Positions 1-10,085 are shown, counted from the first letter of the stretch. The stretch: 64,000 bases of DNA from Liolophura sinensis (GCF_032854445.1 NC_088302.1:17481338-17545337); one strand, 5' to 3'. Notes: a model not told the origin generated them from the letters alone. Translations and numbers: made by a program.

Positions 1-550
1 ACTGCGGCAGTGAAACCCGTCGTTTAAAGGGCACCTTCAACAGATCAAGGGTTGTTATTAATCTACCCTAACACAATCGACACAATTCCACCCTCTATTG
101 TGAGGGAGAGCCTATGTTTTGTGATAGCCAATGTTTAAAACACAAATTCTTAACAGCCCGCCTGAACAGACAGCAAGTTTCCTCAGAATTACTTAGAATT
201 CAATAAATTACTTACTAGAACCAAGCAAAATCAGTGATGTAAAACGTCCGGTTAGTGGCATGAATATGGTCTTCAGTTGTGATCATCTACCTTTTTTCTA
301 TACTATTTTTCTAAAACTTGAAGTCTAAATTACTTTGATGAAAGAATTATTTGTGGCTGTTGACCACACATTAAAACAAAAGGAATAATTAAAGAACTAA
401 ATATTTTTCTTGTTAGGTGTAGCTTTTAGAGGTCTTTGAAGCGTATAGTTTCAATATCCTGCTTTCATGCAACAGTTTGTTACTTAATCTGACATATGAC
501 AGCAAACATAACGTAATTCTATGTTGGTATTCCCTTTGTCAGACAAAAAT
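1..550. other. Unannotated AT-rich DNA
   Basis: I see no gene, repeat or RNA in this stretch. The only ORF that enters it runs into the repeat copy starting at 551 and has no recognisable domain. Confidence 0.5.
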
Positions 551-2206
551 CGGTGGTGGTCCACACAGGCCGACTGGCGCCGGAGATCATAAAGCAGTAC
601 GTTATCGAACGATTTCAATCTGTACTTGCGTAATATTCATTTTTCCACTGGGAATTCAACACAAATGGTATACAAACTAGTGATGGTTATTCACTTCGTT
701 AATTGAAACCGAAATCAATGACAGAATATTTATCACTACAATATATTACTCCATCGAGACACAGGTATCCATTACATGCTCTACCAAACAGTACATCGGC
801 GCCGACCAGGATAGATGCTTCATACCGCCACAATGACTGGCAAATATGACTTGTCATCATTATACAGGAACAGCCCTATGGTCGCTGTTGTTGTTCTACA
901 GATTTGTGTTAGATCTTGGCCATGGTTTGCATTTTTGAAAAGCTCATGCGCTGCAGCCTGTGTTACTGGACATTTGTTGTTTTACTCTGCTGACATTTAG
1001 CATAACTTAAGAATCCTACAGGAAAAACAAAATGGGTAGAAAGCATTTCAGACCTGACAGCCAATCATTAGTTCCATGAGAAAGGCCCTTATTTAATTGC
1101 TTATTCGAATTAAGCATTGTTTTTGCAGCAGCCATTTGAACTCTGGTGGGGCCAGAACATCTTTGAAAAGTGTTGAAACATTAATACCCAATAAAAACTG
1201 TTGAGATAAATTTAACTCTTCTAAGTGCTGTCACTCTTTGTGATTTTTACAGTGTTTAAGGTAATGCTTTAGTTTTAAGAGAGTAGGGTTTTTGTTTAAC
1301 TTTTCATGCAAATACTAAGCAAATTAAATGTGCCCTATATAACCAGTTCTACATTTGTCTACGCTTTAGTTGACATTTACAGTCAAAGTTTCCATTCAAT
1401 TCCATAGGTTTGCATTATGATTCTATGTTGGTTTAGAAACTCCAAGCAGCTTGGCAACTGGTATACTTATGAAATCGTGAGATTTAAGTTATCAGTTTCG
1501 TTTTTCAGTTAAGAAAAAGGTTTACATGATAGACAGGAAGTTGGCGGCATATCTCTTGGCCACAACAACACACCAGAAAGCCTTGAGACAAGACATCAGA
1601 CTAATATAAAAAAAATGACCAGGACAAACGGTCATTGCATTAAAAACGACAACTTAAAGGCTTAACGGGATCAACGATAACATGGTAAAAACGAGTTCCA
1701 TCAGTTGTCTTTGAAATGCATGGAAAAAGGGGAACACTGTATGTATGTCGGAAAACCATTGTGTCCTCCGGATGACTCCGCTCCCGAGGTCTTCAACAAT
1801 GTGGATTGCCTGCAGCCCTCTTAACCTTTGCTCTTATCCCAAACCGCTTGGTGTTACTGTCTAAGTTAATTAGACAGAAAATACAGTTAAGCGTGTGCTG
1901 TTAAACCAGGCAACCACAGACAGAAGAATGTCTGCTATCTGGACCGTTCAATGCACAGAAGGTTTAATGGAGCATTGCTTTTCACCTCTTTAAAAGCGGT
2001 TTTGTAGTCGTTTTGTCGACTCGTCGTCTACAGATCATAATTTTGATTCAAAGTGTTAATTGTTAGGTTTGTTTGTTTAGACTTGTCTTCTCTTGCGTCT
2101 AGTTTAGGTTAGATAATACTCAGTTCTAGTTGTATATTCCCGTTCCACTCTGTTTATGGGACATGTTTTTTACTTATGGCCGTATGTTGCATGTCCAAGA
2201 CGTTTT
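551..2206 (+). repeat. Divergent single copy of the 5.7-kb tandem unit (5' part)
   Basis: From about 551 (CGGTGG followed by TCCACACAGGCCGACTGGCG) the sequence follows the first ~2.1 kb of the tandem unit seen at 14637 onward, with substitutions and deletions. Landmarks are the GAAACCGAAATCAATGA stretch near 707, the TACCGCCACAATGACTGG stretch near 820, GATTCTATGTTGGTTTAGAA near 1420 and GTTTTGTCGACTCGTC near 2010. Homology fades at about 2206, just before a SINE. The copy keeps a ~30-bp segment (near 721-755) that units 2-5 have lost but unit 1 keeps. Its left edge corresponds within a few bases to the point where the last array unit ends (35646). It looks like an older, isolated relative or founder of the array. 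No coding capacity is evident. Confidence 0.8.
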
Positions 2207-2212
2207 TTTCTT

Positions 2213-2498
2213 TCAAGCGGAATATGGGGGGCCTCCGTGGCTCAGTCGGTTAGCGCGCTAGCGCAGCGTAGTGACCCAGAAGCCTCTCACCAATGCGGTC
2301 GCTGTGAGTTCAAGACCAGCTCATGCTGGCTTCCTCTCCGGCCGTACGTGGGAAGGTCTGCCAGCAACCTGCGGATGGTCGTGGGTTTCCGCCGGGCTCT
2401 GCCCGTTTTCCACCCACCATAATGCTGGCCGCCGTCGTATAAGTGAAATATTCTTGAGTACGGCGTAAAACACCAATCAAAAATCAAGCGGAATATGG
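2213..2498 (+). mobile_element. Family A tRNA-derived SINE, full length, with 15-bp TSD
   Basis: The element body is about 2228-2483. The 15-bp direct repeat TCAAGCGGAATATGG lies at 2213-2227 and again at 2484-2498, an unmistakable target-site duplication. The 5' head GCCTCCGTGGCTCAGTCGG has an A-box-like GTGGCTCAGTCGGTTAGCGC, and GAGTTCAAGACC further in is a degenerate B box. The middle carries a conserved GGATGGTCGTGGGTTTCC block, and the 3' end reads CTTGAGTACGGCGTAAAACA. ORFs across it are SINE-encoded chance frames. SINEs are RNA polymerase III transcribed and moved in trans by a LINE; no partner LINE is visible here. The perfect TSD implies a relatively young insertion. Confidence 0.93.
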
Positions 2499-4108
2499 CT
2501 CAGTGATATTTTGCGAAACTCCAACAACAACACACACTGTGCAAGGACTTCCGTTGAAGGCCTATGCTCTTCAGTCTTGGCGTGCGGGGCTGTACGTGAC
2601 TCATGAAAGTTCGTCACCAACTTGTCGAAGTTCCAGATCGAGCCATACAAGTGGCTGTTATCGTACAAATGACATTTCTTGAACATGGCGTTATTCAATA
2701 ATCAAATAAACAAACAAATGATACATATGGGACCAGTGAACATTTATACAGAGTAATATGCAAGAAGAAACATTATTTGTTGTAAATAGAAATGTAACTA
2801 ATATTCTTACACTTCAAATGCTATTGATATGTAACTGAAATGCTGGCCTTTGTTTAAATGGAGGGTATGCAGCAATTATTTAGTAGTATAACGCCACAGA
2901 AAGGGTACCATTTTCTACTAAATCTTTACCACAAAATTACATGTTCATAGAAATCACACAGTCTGTCATTGTTTTCTAGAACTATAATCATGAGGAATGT
3001 ACGAATTCAGTCCCAACCATTTCACATGTGTAGATATTAGTGCGCATCTTATTCACATACATCTCAAAACAAGCAGACCTCGTCTTATCTTTAAACCATC
3101 TAAAACCGTTCAAAATATAGCATGGGATAAATAGAATATAGATTCCATTCCATCAAATTATTAAATTCGTGATTGTAATTGTCATGAAGGGGCGCTTAAC
3201 TTGTTACTTAATAAGCATGTCCAGGAATACATCATGAATACAGCCCTAACTGAGGTAAACTGACACACTGGACACCATACGTCAAGTGTGACCAGTATCA
3301 CACGGTCATCGCTGCTCTGATTTATCTCACGATTGCTGTCGTCTTTTATATCCAGGTTATCAGAAAGATCAAAGATAATGTCATGCTATGATCTTTTAAT
3401 TTCCATGACGATTATGCGGAATGGTCGATCTGTCAGTTGGTAAGTGGGTGAGTATATCTGTATGTCCATCCCATTCCGCCAAGGACGGCCACAGTATGGT
3501 TTCCCCACTATAGTTACGTGACTGCCGATTAGAGGCTAGCAATTATAGTATTTCACAAAGAAAGAAGAAACAGTCAACCATTTAACATTTGTACATCCAA
3601 GGGCACAGTACTCAAATAAAATATTTGTTTAATTTAGATTAATCAGACTGGCGAGTCTAATGATTTATTTGCATATGACACAGTCGGATAAAATCGGCGT
3701 CTCTTAGTTTTGCCGTTTTACTTTACTGGAAATAACGCAGCCCTTAGGCCTCTTTGTTTGGCTTGGCCATAAAACATCCTTACGATTTCTTTTTATTACC
3801 TCAAGCTAACGGCCATTTACACCAGACGCACCCTTACCTTTTTCATGTCTCTTTTTATAAGGTTGTGTTCCACTTCCTATCGCAATAAACACAGTTGCTA
3901 ACAAGTCATACAGTAATTATAGGGCTTCGTCTTGGCCTTTTACGACGTTAAACACAAAGAGTTTACTGTACCTCGTATATATATGTGTATTTTAGACAAT
4001 GGTCGTTGTGGGAAAGAAAATGTATTCTGACGTTCAGAGCAAATCTCGGCACTGTCGACACCACCAGGCGTGGTGTAATACTTCATCAGAAAGTCTTATT
4101 GTTGAGTT
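2499..4108. other. Unique non-coding sequence
   Basis: No gene recognised. A segment at about 3236-3370 (CTGAGGTAAACTGACA...) resembles one at about 41205-41330 (CTGAGGTAAACTGACAAAAG), so it may be an old dispersed repeat. The rest shows nothing I can name. Confidence 0.4.
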
Positions 4109-4271
4109 AAATTTATTTATTTGATTGAATATTTCACTTATACGACGGCTAGCATTACGGTGTGAGGAAACCGGACAGAGCCAGCTGAAACCCACGGCCA
4201 CCCGCTGGTTGCTGTAAGACCGTCCCACGTACGGCCGGATAGGAAGCCACCTTAAGCTGGACTTGATCGCA
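4109..4271 (-). mobile_element. Family A SINE, 3' portion (split element)
   Basis: Read on the minus strand this is the 3' two thirds of family A: the GGCCGTACGTGGGACGGTCT block, the ...CGTGGGTTTCAGC block, TATAAGTGAAATATTCAATC and an AAATAAATAAATTT tail. Part of the 3' end (the GAGTACGGCGT stretch) is deleted. Its 5' portion is at 5599-5643, separated by the family B SINE at 4272-5591. The heptamer GATCGCA flanks that inner element at 4265-4271 and 5592-5598. Confidence 0.8.
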
Positions 4272-4541
4272 TGGGTGAGAGTGAGTGAGTGCTTAGGGTT
4301 TAACGTCGTACTTAACAATTTTTGAGTCATATGACGACGAAGGGGTCCATAGAGTGCAAGTAATGCGCTTTTTTGTTGCAGCACCGATTTCCCCCGCTCT
4401 TTTATCTAGTTCTGCTTCACTGAAACGACTTACCAAAGGCAAGTAAGGTGCCCCACCCGAGCCATTATACCCATACGAGCCAATCAGTCGTTGCACTATC
4501 CCTTTAATGCTGAACGCCAAGGGAAGAACTTCCTCTTTTAA
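4272..4541 (-). mobile_element. Family B SINE, 3' body (interrupted)
   Basis: On the plus strand this reads GAGTGAGTGAGTGC, then TTTAACGTCGTACTTAACAA, then a body through CGACTTACCAAAGGCAAGTA to CTTCCTCTTTTAA. From knowledge of molluscan repeats this is the 3' end and body of a long tRNA-derived SINE on the minus strand. The body stops at a TTAA (4538-4541) and resumes at a second TTAA (5504-5507) with GGTCTTAGGCGTGGCCCG and the tRNA-like head. The element is thus one SINE split by a DNA transposon. Confidence 0.75.
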
Positions 4542-5503
4542 AGGATTAGAGTCCAGATTGGCTATTTATTCATAATTAGCAACACCTGTATATATTGTTA
4601 ATTTGAGTTTTAAAAAATATTGAAAAAATGTACATTAATTTGAGGGCTGTGGCGTTAAAATCACTAGATAATGAGGCTTGGTTTATGCATTTTTCCCGCC
4701 AACATTGGGTAGTCTCCGCAGAATGACGTCATACAAGCCCAACCGTTACGAGCTGTCCTAGCTTCGTCATTTAGTTCAGTGCAGTATAACAATTTCCACA
4801 AGGACACCTGCACACAGTGGTTATAAAATACTATTGTCAAACTGAACTGAAAACTGATACATAGCAAATCTTTGTACACTAACGTCGATGTCTTCATCGC
4901 ACATGTATTTATATTGCACACGACTATACGCATAGGTTGTTCCCATTGCCGACAATATCGGGAATAGAATGATATTTGTCTGACGAGGACAGAAGGAAAG
5001 AATACTAAATATTCAATCTGATATGCACACGAAAATGTAGGCCTACGGTATACCACGGGATAAAGCTTTAGCTTAGCATTCGCAGTGCGGCTGGAAATGC
5101 CTGAGTAAAGATCAAATTGCACGTCTGCAAAGTATAGTCTATACATAATCTGGCTAGAGATGTCAGTGTCATAAATCGGAACTTTAATGTCGTCCACTAT
5201 GGGCTGAAATTGACACGGCTGTATATTTCCTTCTGTGAGGCTAGAATCCATCTCGAAAATGACATGATTTTGATACGAATTTACACGTTATACAGGCCAG
5301 CTAGACATGGGTTCGCCATCTATGACTTCCCCGCTGAGCTTTACCGGGCGGCCGGCTGAAGATCGGTTAGGGTTGTAAATCTGTTGTTTGGGTGAACGTT
5401 AATTCATAATTGCGTTACTCAGAGTTCCTTCCGGTACCATACTGTTTAAACAGATTATAATCTTTATAATTAGGACAAGGAGCTAAATCTGGACAATAAT
5501 CCT
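4542..5503. mobile_element. TTAA-flanked 962-bp DNA element with TIRs (piggyBac-like, non-autonomous)
   Basis: Both ends show terminal inverted repeats: AGGATTAGAGTCCAGATT at 4542 and, on the other strand, AGGATTATTGTCCAGATT ending at 5503. The flanks are TTAA on each side (4538-4541 and 5504-5507). Removing the element with one TTAA restores a continuous family B SINE (CTTCCTCTTTTAA joined to GGTCTTAGG). TTAA duplication is the hallmark of the piggyBac superfamily, but the ends do not start with the usual CCY, so the assignment is tentative. A 195-codon minus-strand ORF (4664-5251) lies inside; I see no DDD transposase motif, no Cys-rich C-terminal domain and no familiar domain, and it may be fortuitous. 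Confidence 0.75.
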
Positions 5504-5591
5504 TTAAGGTCTTAGGCGTGGCCCGACCCAGAATTGACCCTGGATCTATCGTCCCCGAAGCAGACGCTCTACCAACTGAGCCATCGGGGTC
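5504..5591 (-). mobile_element. Family B SINE, tRNA-like 5' head
   Basis: The reverse strand begins GACCCCGATGGCTCAGTTGG, a tRNA acceptor/D-arm shape with an intact A box (TGGCTCAGTTGGTAGAGCG). The B box is decayed (GGGTCAATTCTGG instead of GGTTCGANTCC). An anticodon-like arm can be drawn with TTC, but the loop position 33 is C, so this is a tRNA-derived SINE head and not a working tRNA. It continues the family B body at 4272-4541 across the inserted 962-bp element. Confidence 0.75.
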
Positions 5592-5643
5592 GATCGCAAA
5601 ATGGCTTCTGGGTCATTGAGCCGCGCTGGCACGCTAACCCCCT
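5592..5643 (-). mobile_element. Family A SINE, 5' portion (split element)
   Basis: On the minus strand GGTTAGCGTGCCAGCGCGG then CTCAATGACCCAGAAGCC matches the family A head just inside its 5' end. It is the missing start of the element whose 3' part lies at 4109-4271. The first ~20 bases of the head (CCTCCGTGGCTCAG) are lost or decayed. The 7-bp GATCGCA at 5592-5598 is the second copy of the duplication made by the family B insertion. Confidence 0.65.
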
Positions 5644-5742
5644 CGTCCGTAGTATTAAATGGTGTACAATTTAGTGTTAACAAATACTCAGATGAATACA
5701 TACATAACAATAAAAACAGAAATACGACATAAATAAACAACT

Positions 5743-6007
5743 GGGGGCCTCCGTGGCTCAGTTGGTTAGCGCGCTAGCCCAGCGTAATGACCCAGGAGTC
5801 TCTCACCAATGCGGTCGCTGTGAGTTCAAGTCCAGCTCATTCTGGCTTCCTCTCCGGCCGTACGTGGGAAGGTTTGCCGGCAACCTGCGGATGGTCGTGG
5901 GTTTCCCCCGGGCTGTGCCCGGTTTCCACCCACCGTAATGCTGGCTGCAGTCGTATAAGTGAAATATTCTTGAGTACGGCGTAAAACACCAATCAAATAA
6001 AATAAAA
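5743..6007 (+). mobile_element. Family A SINE, full length
   Basis: Complete copy from GGGGGCCTCCGTGGCTCAGT through GAGTTCAAGTCCAGCTCATT to CTTGAGTACGGCGTAAAACA and an A-rich tail (AATCAAATAAAATAAAAA). I could not find a clean target-site duplication. It lies about 100 bp from the nested SINE cluster and in the opposite orientation. Confidence 0.9.
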
Positions 6008-6247
6008 ATCGATTCTTTGTTTACCCCACATTAGATATATATACTATTTACAGTTTTTACTCAACTTACAGTTAATGCAATGGCACAAGCGCGCGCGCCC
6101 TTTGGCCCAAGCACGTGATTGCGCATGACCAGCGTATCCATAGAGAGGTGTTTCACGAAATACGTTGCCGGGGTAACCGAAAGTTCCCGACATGCATGAA
6201 GGTAGATCCGCTGTGACAAAGAGACAAACCGGATTGTCTTTTCTTCC

Positions 6248-6337
6248 GCACCCACCATAATGCTCGCCGCCGTCGTATAAGTGAAATATTTTTGAGTACG
6301 GCGTAAAACACCTATCAAATAAATAAATAAATAAACA
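6248..6337 (+). mobile_element. Family A SINE, 5'-truncated tail
   Basis: Only the last ~90 bp remain: CACCCACCATAATGCTCGCC, TATAAGTGAAATATTTTTGA, GTACGGCGTAAAACACC and an AAATAAATAAATAAA tail. Abrupt 5' truncation is expected from incomplete reverse transcription or later deletion. Confidence 0.85.
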
Positions 6338-6990
6338 ACAAAGACAAATCACATTGTGGCCCTTGCTTAAAAAGCAATAATTAAGTTAAGGTAAACAAAA
6401 AACTGAATAGTGACTTCTCTTTGTAAAGCAGCCTTTTTATTTCATATAATACATAAGTCATAGATTAAGTCATTACTTTTCTAACTAGGTAACTAGGACA
6501 GATAAAGAAAAATTCTCTTATCTTGTCAGTGACATATCGATGAAAGCTGGATTTGAACTCTATGTACAGTTTTACAGGGGCCTATTGATCCAGGAGTTAC
6601 GTAAGAATGGTTATCATTTCGCTGGAAAAAAATTCGTGTTAATACACAGAAATACAAATAAGCAAACCACGTGTTTGTTCTTCAGTGAAATGGAGAGTTC
6701 CACCTGGACATGGAAGCGAAACTGTGGGAAAGAAACACCCAGTGGGATTAATGTAAGTGTTTATGTCCCTCTTCCGTTTGTACTCGCTATCAGTTAACGG
6801 TCTGTTGGAGGTTTTGTGACTGGTGCCATTAGAAATCCTCTGTTTGTGATTATTGACAGTTCTTGTGACCGCAGCTTACATAAAATCCATAGTGATTATT
6901 ACTGTAGTTCATGTCAGAGCATGTCTTTAAGCTTTCACTTTTTTGTCCGATGGAGTACGAGTTGATATTCTGCCTGCTTGAATCTTTTGA
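6338..6990. other. Unique sequence with one weak exon-like segment
   Basis: No repeat recognised. At 6686-6752 a 67-bp segment sits between a strong acceptor-like tract (GTTTGTTCTTCAG) and a consensus donor (GTAAGTGT) and is open in two frames. I recognise no domain in either frame, so I list it only as a finding. Confidence 0.4.
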
Positions 6991-7277
6991 TTGATTTTTT
7001 TTTTTTTTTTTTGATTGGTGTTTTTACGCCGTCCTCAAGAATATTTCACTTATACGACGGCGGCCAGCATTATGGTGGGTGGAAACCGGGCAGAGTCCGG
7101 TGGAAACCCACGACCATCCGCAGGTTGCTGGCAGACCTTCCCACGTACGGCCGGAGAGGAAGCCAGCATGAGCTGGTCTTGAACTCACAGCGACCGCATT
7201 GGTGAGAGGCTTCTGGGTCACTAGGCTGCGCTAGCGCGCTAACCGACTGAGCCACGGAGGCCCCTTGAATCTTTTGA
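6977..7277 (-). mobile_element. Family A SINE, full length, with 14-bp TSD
   Basis: Body about 6991-7263 on the minus strand. The direct repeat CTTGAATCTTTTGA occurs at 6977-6990 and 7264-7277. Its 3' tail appears as an 18-T run near 6995-7012, followed by GATTGGTGTTTTTACGCCG; its 5' head ends at CTGAGCCACGGAGGCCCC. The long uninterrupted poly(A) tail and perfect TSD make this one of the youngest insertions in the window. Confidence 0.93.
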
Positions 7278-7990
7278 GCCTGGGTTATTCTCTCATCAGC
7301 GTCGTAATGTAAACATAATAATGTGCGAGCAGCTGTTGGGGAATGGGTAAAATTCAAACAACAGGAGAAGCGTTTTGCAAGAACTGAACGGTTTTAAAGG
7401 GTGTGAGATAATAATTAATTATTCATGGCTTCTTAAAGAAGCGATGATTCTCAGCATGTCATTAACGATTCAAATAGCTCAAACTGCCAAGAGTTTCACA
7501 CAGAATGGATCCAATTTAGGTGATTGGAGGAAATTCTTTGTATTATACCAGCTATTTTCGGACAGTGTTTTAAACATAATGAATTACGAGAAAACGAGCT
7601 GGAAAAAAAAGATCGCCGTGTTTTCATCGTGGAAAATATGTGCAGAGATAATTATGATTTCAAAGCTCGACCCGCTGAAATATGCATTTTTTGCCTGAAG
7701 TTAATGAAGATAATGGCGCGAACACCTGCGCAAAGACACAGATATTAATTAGCCTGTCAAGTGTTTATTTCTCTTACGCCAGCTAACAGCCATATTCACT
7801 CAAGCGATATTGTTATCAACGCGTCCTGCTTAAACTCTTGCTCCTTAATATTCCCTATTCGTATTTCTGGGGAAGGATTCGTTATACGATAGCCTGTTGT
7901 ACATTGAGCGAAATAGGCTTACAACAGCGACTTTCCGTCTTTTGTATTTCTAAAGCAGGCTTCTCTACAACGGCATTTAGACAGACTGTG
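7278..7990. other. Unique non-coding sequence
   Basis: Two overlapping short open frames (107 and 74 codons) lie here, but they have no recognisable domain, no convincing start context and no splice pattern. I see no repeat. Confidence 0.4.
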
Positions 7991-8281
7991 GCATTTGATA
8001 TTATTTATTTATTTGATTGGTGTTTTACGCCGTACTCAAGAATATTTCACTTTTACGACGGCAGCCAGCATTATGGTGGGAGGAAACTGGGCAGAGCCCA
8101 GGGGAAACCCACGACCATCCGCTGGTTGCTGAAAGAGCTTCACACTTAGGACCGGAGAAGAAGCCAGCATGAGCTGGACTTGAACTCACAGCGACCGCAT
8201 GGTTGAGAGACTTCTGGGTCATTACGCTGTGCTGGCGCGCTAACCACCTAAGCCACGAAGGCCGCCCCCTATCGCATTTGA
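7991..8281 (-). mobile_element. Family A SINE, full length, with 8-bp TSD
   Basis: Minus-strand copy about 7999-8273, from TTATTTATTTATTTGATTGG (tail) to CACGAAGGCCGCCCC (head). GCATTTGA occurs at 7991-7998 and 8274-8281 and probably represents an eroded target-site duplication. Substitutions are more frequent than in the copy at 6991, indicating greater age. A short remnant of another tail (AAACACCAATCAAATAAATA) lies at about 8348-8371. Confidence 0.88.
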
Positions 8282-8484
8282 AGCTATGCTGTGTATTCCT
8301 GACACTCCGGCTTCCACCAGCCAGAGAAAAATTCTCTAGCGTGAATGTAAACACCAATCAAATAAATAAATGATAAAAACTAAGCTGATATCAACCTTAG
8401 GTTTTCGTCCTTTTTTTTCAAGAACGTCACACTGAATGCTTGTTAGCTGCAAACTAAGGTGACAAGAGGAATGGATTTCTCACC

Positions 8485-8998
8485 TTGGCTACTATGCGTG
8501 ACATACTGGATATCCCACTTTGGGCTACAACCACTCTGTGTTACATACTGGATATCCTACTTTTGTTTACTATCACTACACGGTGTGACATATTGGATAT
8601 CCTCCTTTTGACTAAATACCACTACTCTGCGTCATATCTTTTTTTTTTACTACCACCACTACTCTGCGTGACACATTGGATATCGTCCTTTTGACTACTA
8701 CCACCAATCTGCGTAACATATTGACTACTACCACTACTCTGCGTGATATGTTGGAAATCCTACTTTTGACTACTACCACTACTCTGCGTGACACATTGGA
8801 TATCGTCCTTTTGACTACTACCACCACTCTGCGTAACATATTGACTACTACCGCTACTCTGCGTGACACATTGGATATCCTACTTTTGACTACTACCACT
8901 ACTCTGCGTGACATATTGGATATTCTCCTTTTGACTGAAATATTGGAGATCCTGCTTTTGACTAGACAACTACTCTGCGTGACATATTGACTACCGAA
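8485..8998. repeat. 45-bp minisatellite with 120-bp higher-order period
   Basis: The array is built from a 45-bp unit (CTACTACCACTACTCTGCGT, GACATATTGGATATC, CTACTTTTGA) mixed with shortened ~30-bp versions that lack the GGATATC...TTTTGA part. The GCGTGACACATTGGATATCG segment recurs at 8666 and 8786, giving a 120-bp higher-order repeat. Units at the left end are the most diverged. Long repetitive ORFs on both strands arise only because the period is a multiple of three. The array ends exactly where homology to the 5.7-kb unit begins (about 8999). Confidence 0.93.
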
Positions 8999-9944
8999 AT
9001 TGAAACCGAAATCAATGACAGAATATTTATCACTACAATATATTACTCCATCGAGACACAGGTATCCATTACATGCTCTACCAAACAGTACATCGGCGCC
9101 GACCAGAATAGATGCTTCATACCGCCACAATGACTGGCAAATATGACTTGTCATCATTATACAGGAACAGTAACTTGGTCCTTGTTGTTGTTCTAGAGGA
9201 TTGTCTTAGATCTTAACCATGGTTTGCATGTTTGAAACGTTAATCCATCGTAGTCTGTGGTACTGGACATTTGTTGTTTTACTCTGCTGTCAACTAGCAT
9301 AACTTAAGAATCTGACAGGAAAAACAAAATGGGTAGAAAATATTTTGTCTCATGGTCAGTTTAGCCTGTGATTATAAACTACAGACCAGTCCTCAAGACA
9401 CCACACAGTTATGGTAGACCTGATAGTAATTCAGTGGGAAAGATCTTCAATTAATGGCTTAGTCGGATAAAGCATTGTTTTTGCAACAGCCGACTGGCCT
9501 CTGACCAGTACGGTCACAGGCTCATATCCGGTGATTGCTAGTTCAATTTTAAATTTCAGTCAGGAGATGTATCTAATAGTTTACTCTGGGCTCTCCGGTT
9601 TCCTGTGTTCATATAAATTAAGGGCCTTATGTAAATGACAAAGCATGAGTACGTCGTATGAGATTTTTCTATTGTTGGACGACAACACCGGTACTCAGCT
9701 ACAATAACCCATGAACTAAATAACAAAAGTTTACTAGCTGGCGGTTCTCTTCAAACGTTTTAAATGCTTTCTATAATTTAGTCTTAAAAGGTTATAGTAT
9801 AGGCAAGTACTATTTCTCGCACTCTGTGTGCACAGCATATTTATGGTCGAGACATTCATAGAAACAAAGGCGACTTAAATTGTAATATAACTTCTCTAGC
9901 TCATTTTCACAGGGAACGCTGAAAACATATATCATATAAAAGAC

Positions 9945-10085
9945 TATAGCAGAAAGAGTAAAACCAGAGCACTGACAACAGACTGATGTTTGGCAAATGG
10001 ACACACCTAACCGGCGAAATCCAATCTCTTGTCCACTTAGCTAACTTAGGATTTATTATAATTGTTCATGTAAATGCTTAAATGG
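9945..10085. repeat. Dispersed repeat R, first copy in unit 1
   Basis: Core words are GAGTAAAACCAGAGCACTGA, TTTGGCAAATGGACACACC, TAACCGGCGAAATCCA and then TTGTTCATGTAAATGCTTAA. The same series recurs at about 12,300 in this unit, at the equivalent sites in units 2-5 (about 15,700, 21,397, 27,091, 32,775), and outside the array near 39,290, 43,745, 58,945 and 62,215. I do not recognise the family. Confidence 0.7.

Noticed and set aside
2156-2487. ORFs encoding MTQKPLTNAVAVSS-like or SQHELVLNSQRPHW-like peptides (also at 5787, 6978, 7024, 8025, 39,621)
   Set aside because: They are frames of the family A SINE and recur wherever the SINE occurs; not genes.
5521-5591. tRNA gene (Glu-like)
   Set aside because: The A box is intact but the B box and anticodon-loop position 33 are wrong, and the sequence continues into a SINE body.
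5546-5740. 64-codon minus-strand ORF starting with a hydrophobic MFIYVVFLFLLLC stretch, signal-peptide-like
   Set aside because: Its C-terminal half is the two SINE heads (MAQLVERLLRGR is the A-box sequence translated). No splice donor follows the hydrophobic part.
8612-9157. 181-codon minus-strand ORF and 104-codon plus-strand ORF with repeated peptide motifs
   Set aside because: Both are read through the 45-bp minisatellite. The period is a multiple of three, so frames stay open on both strands.
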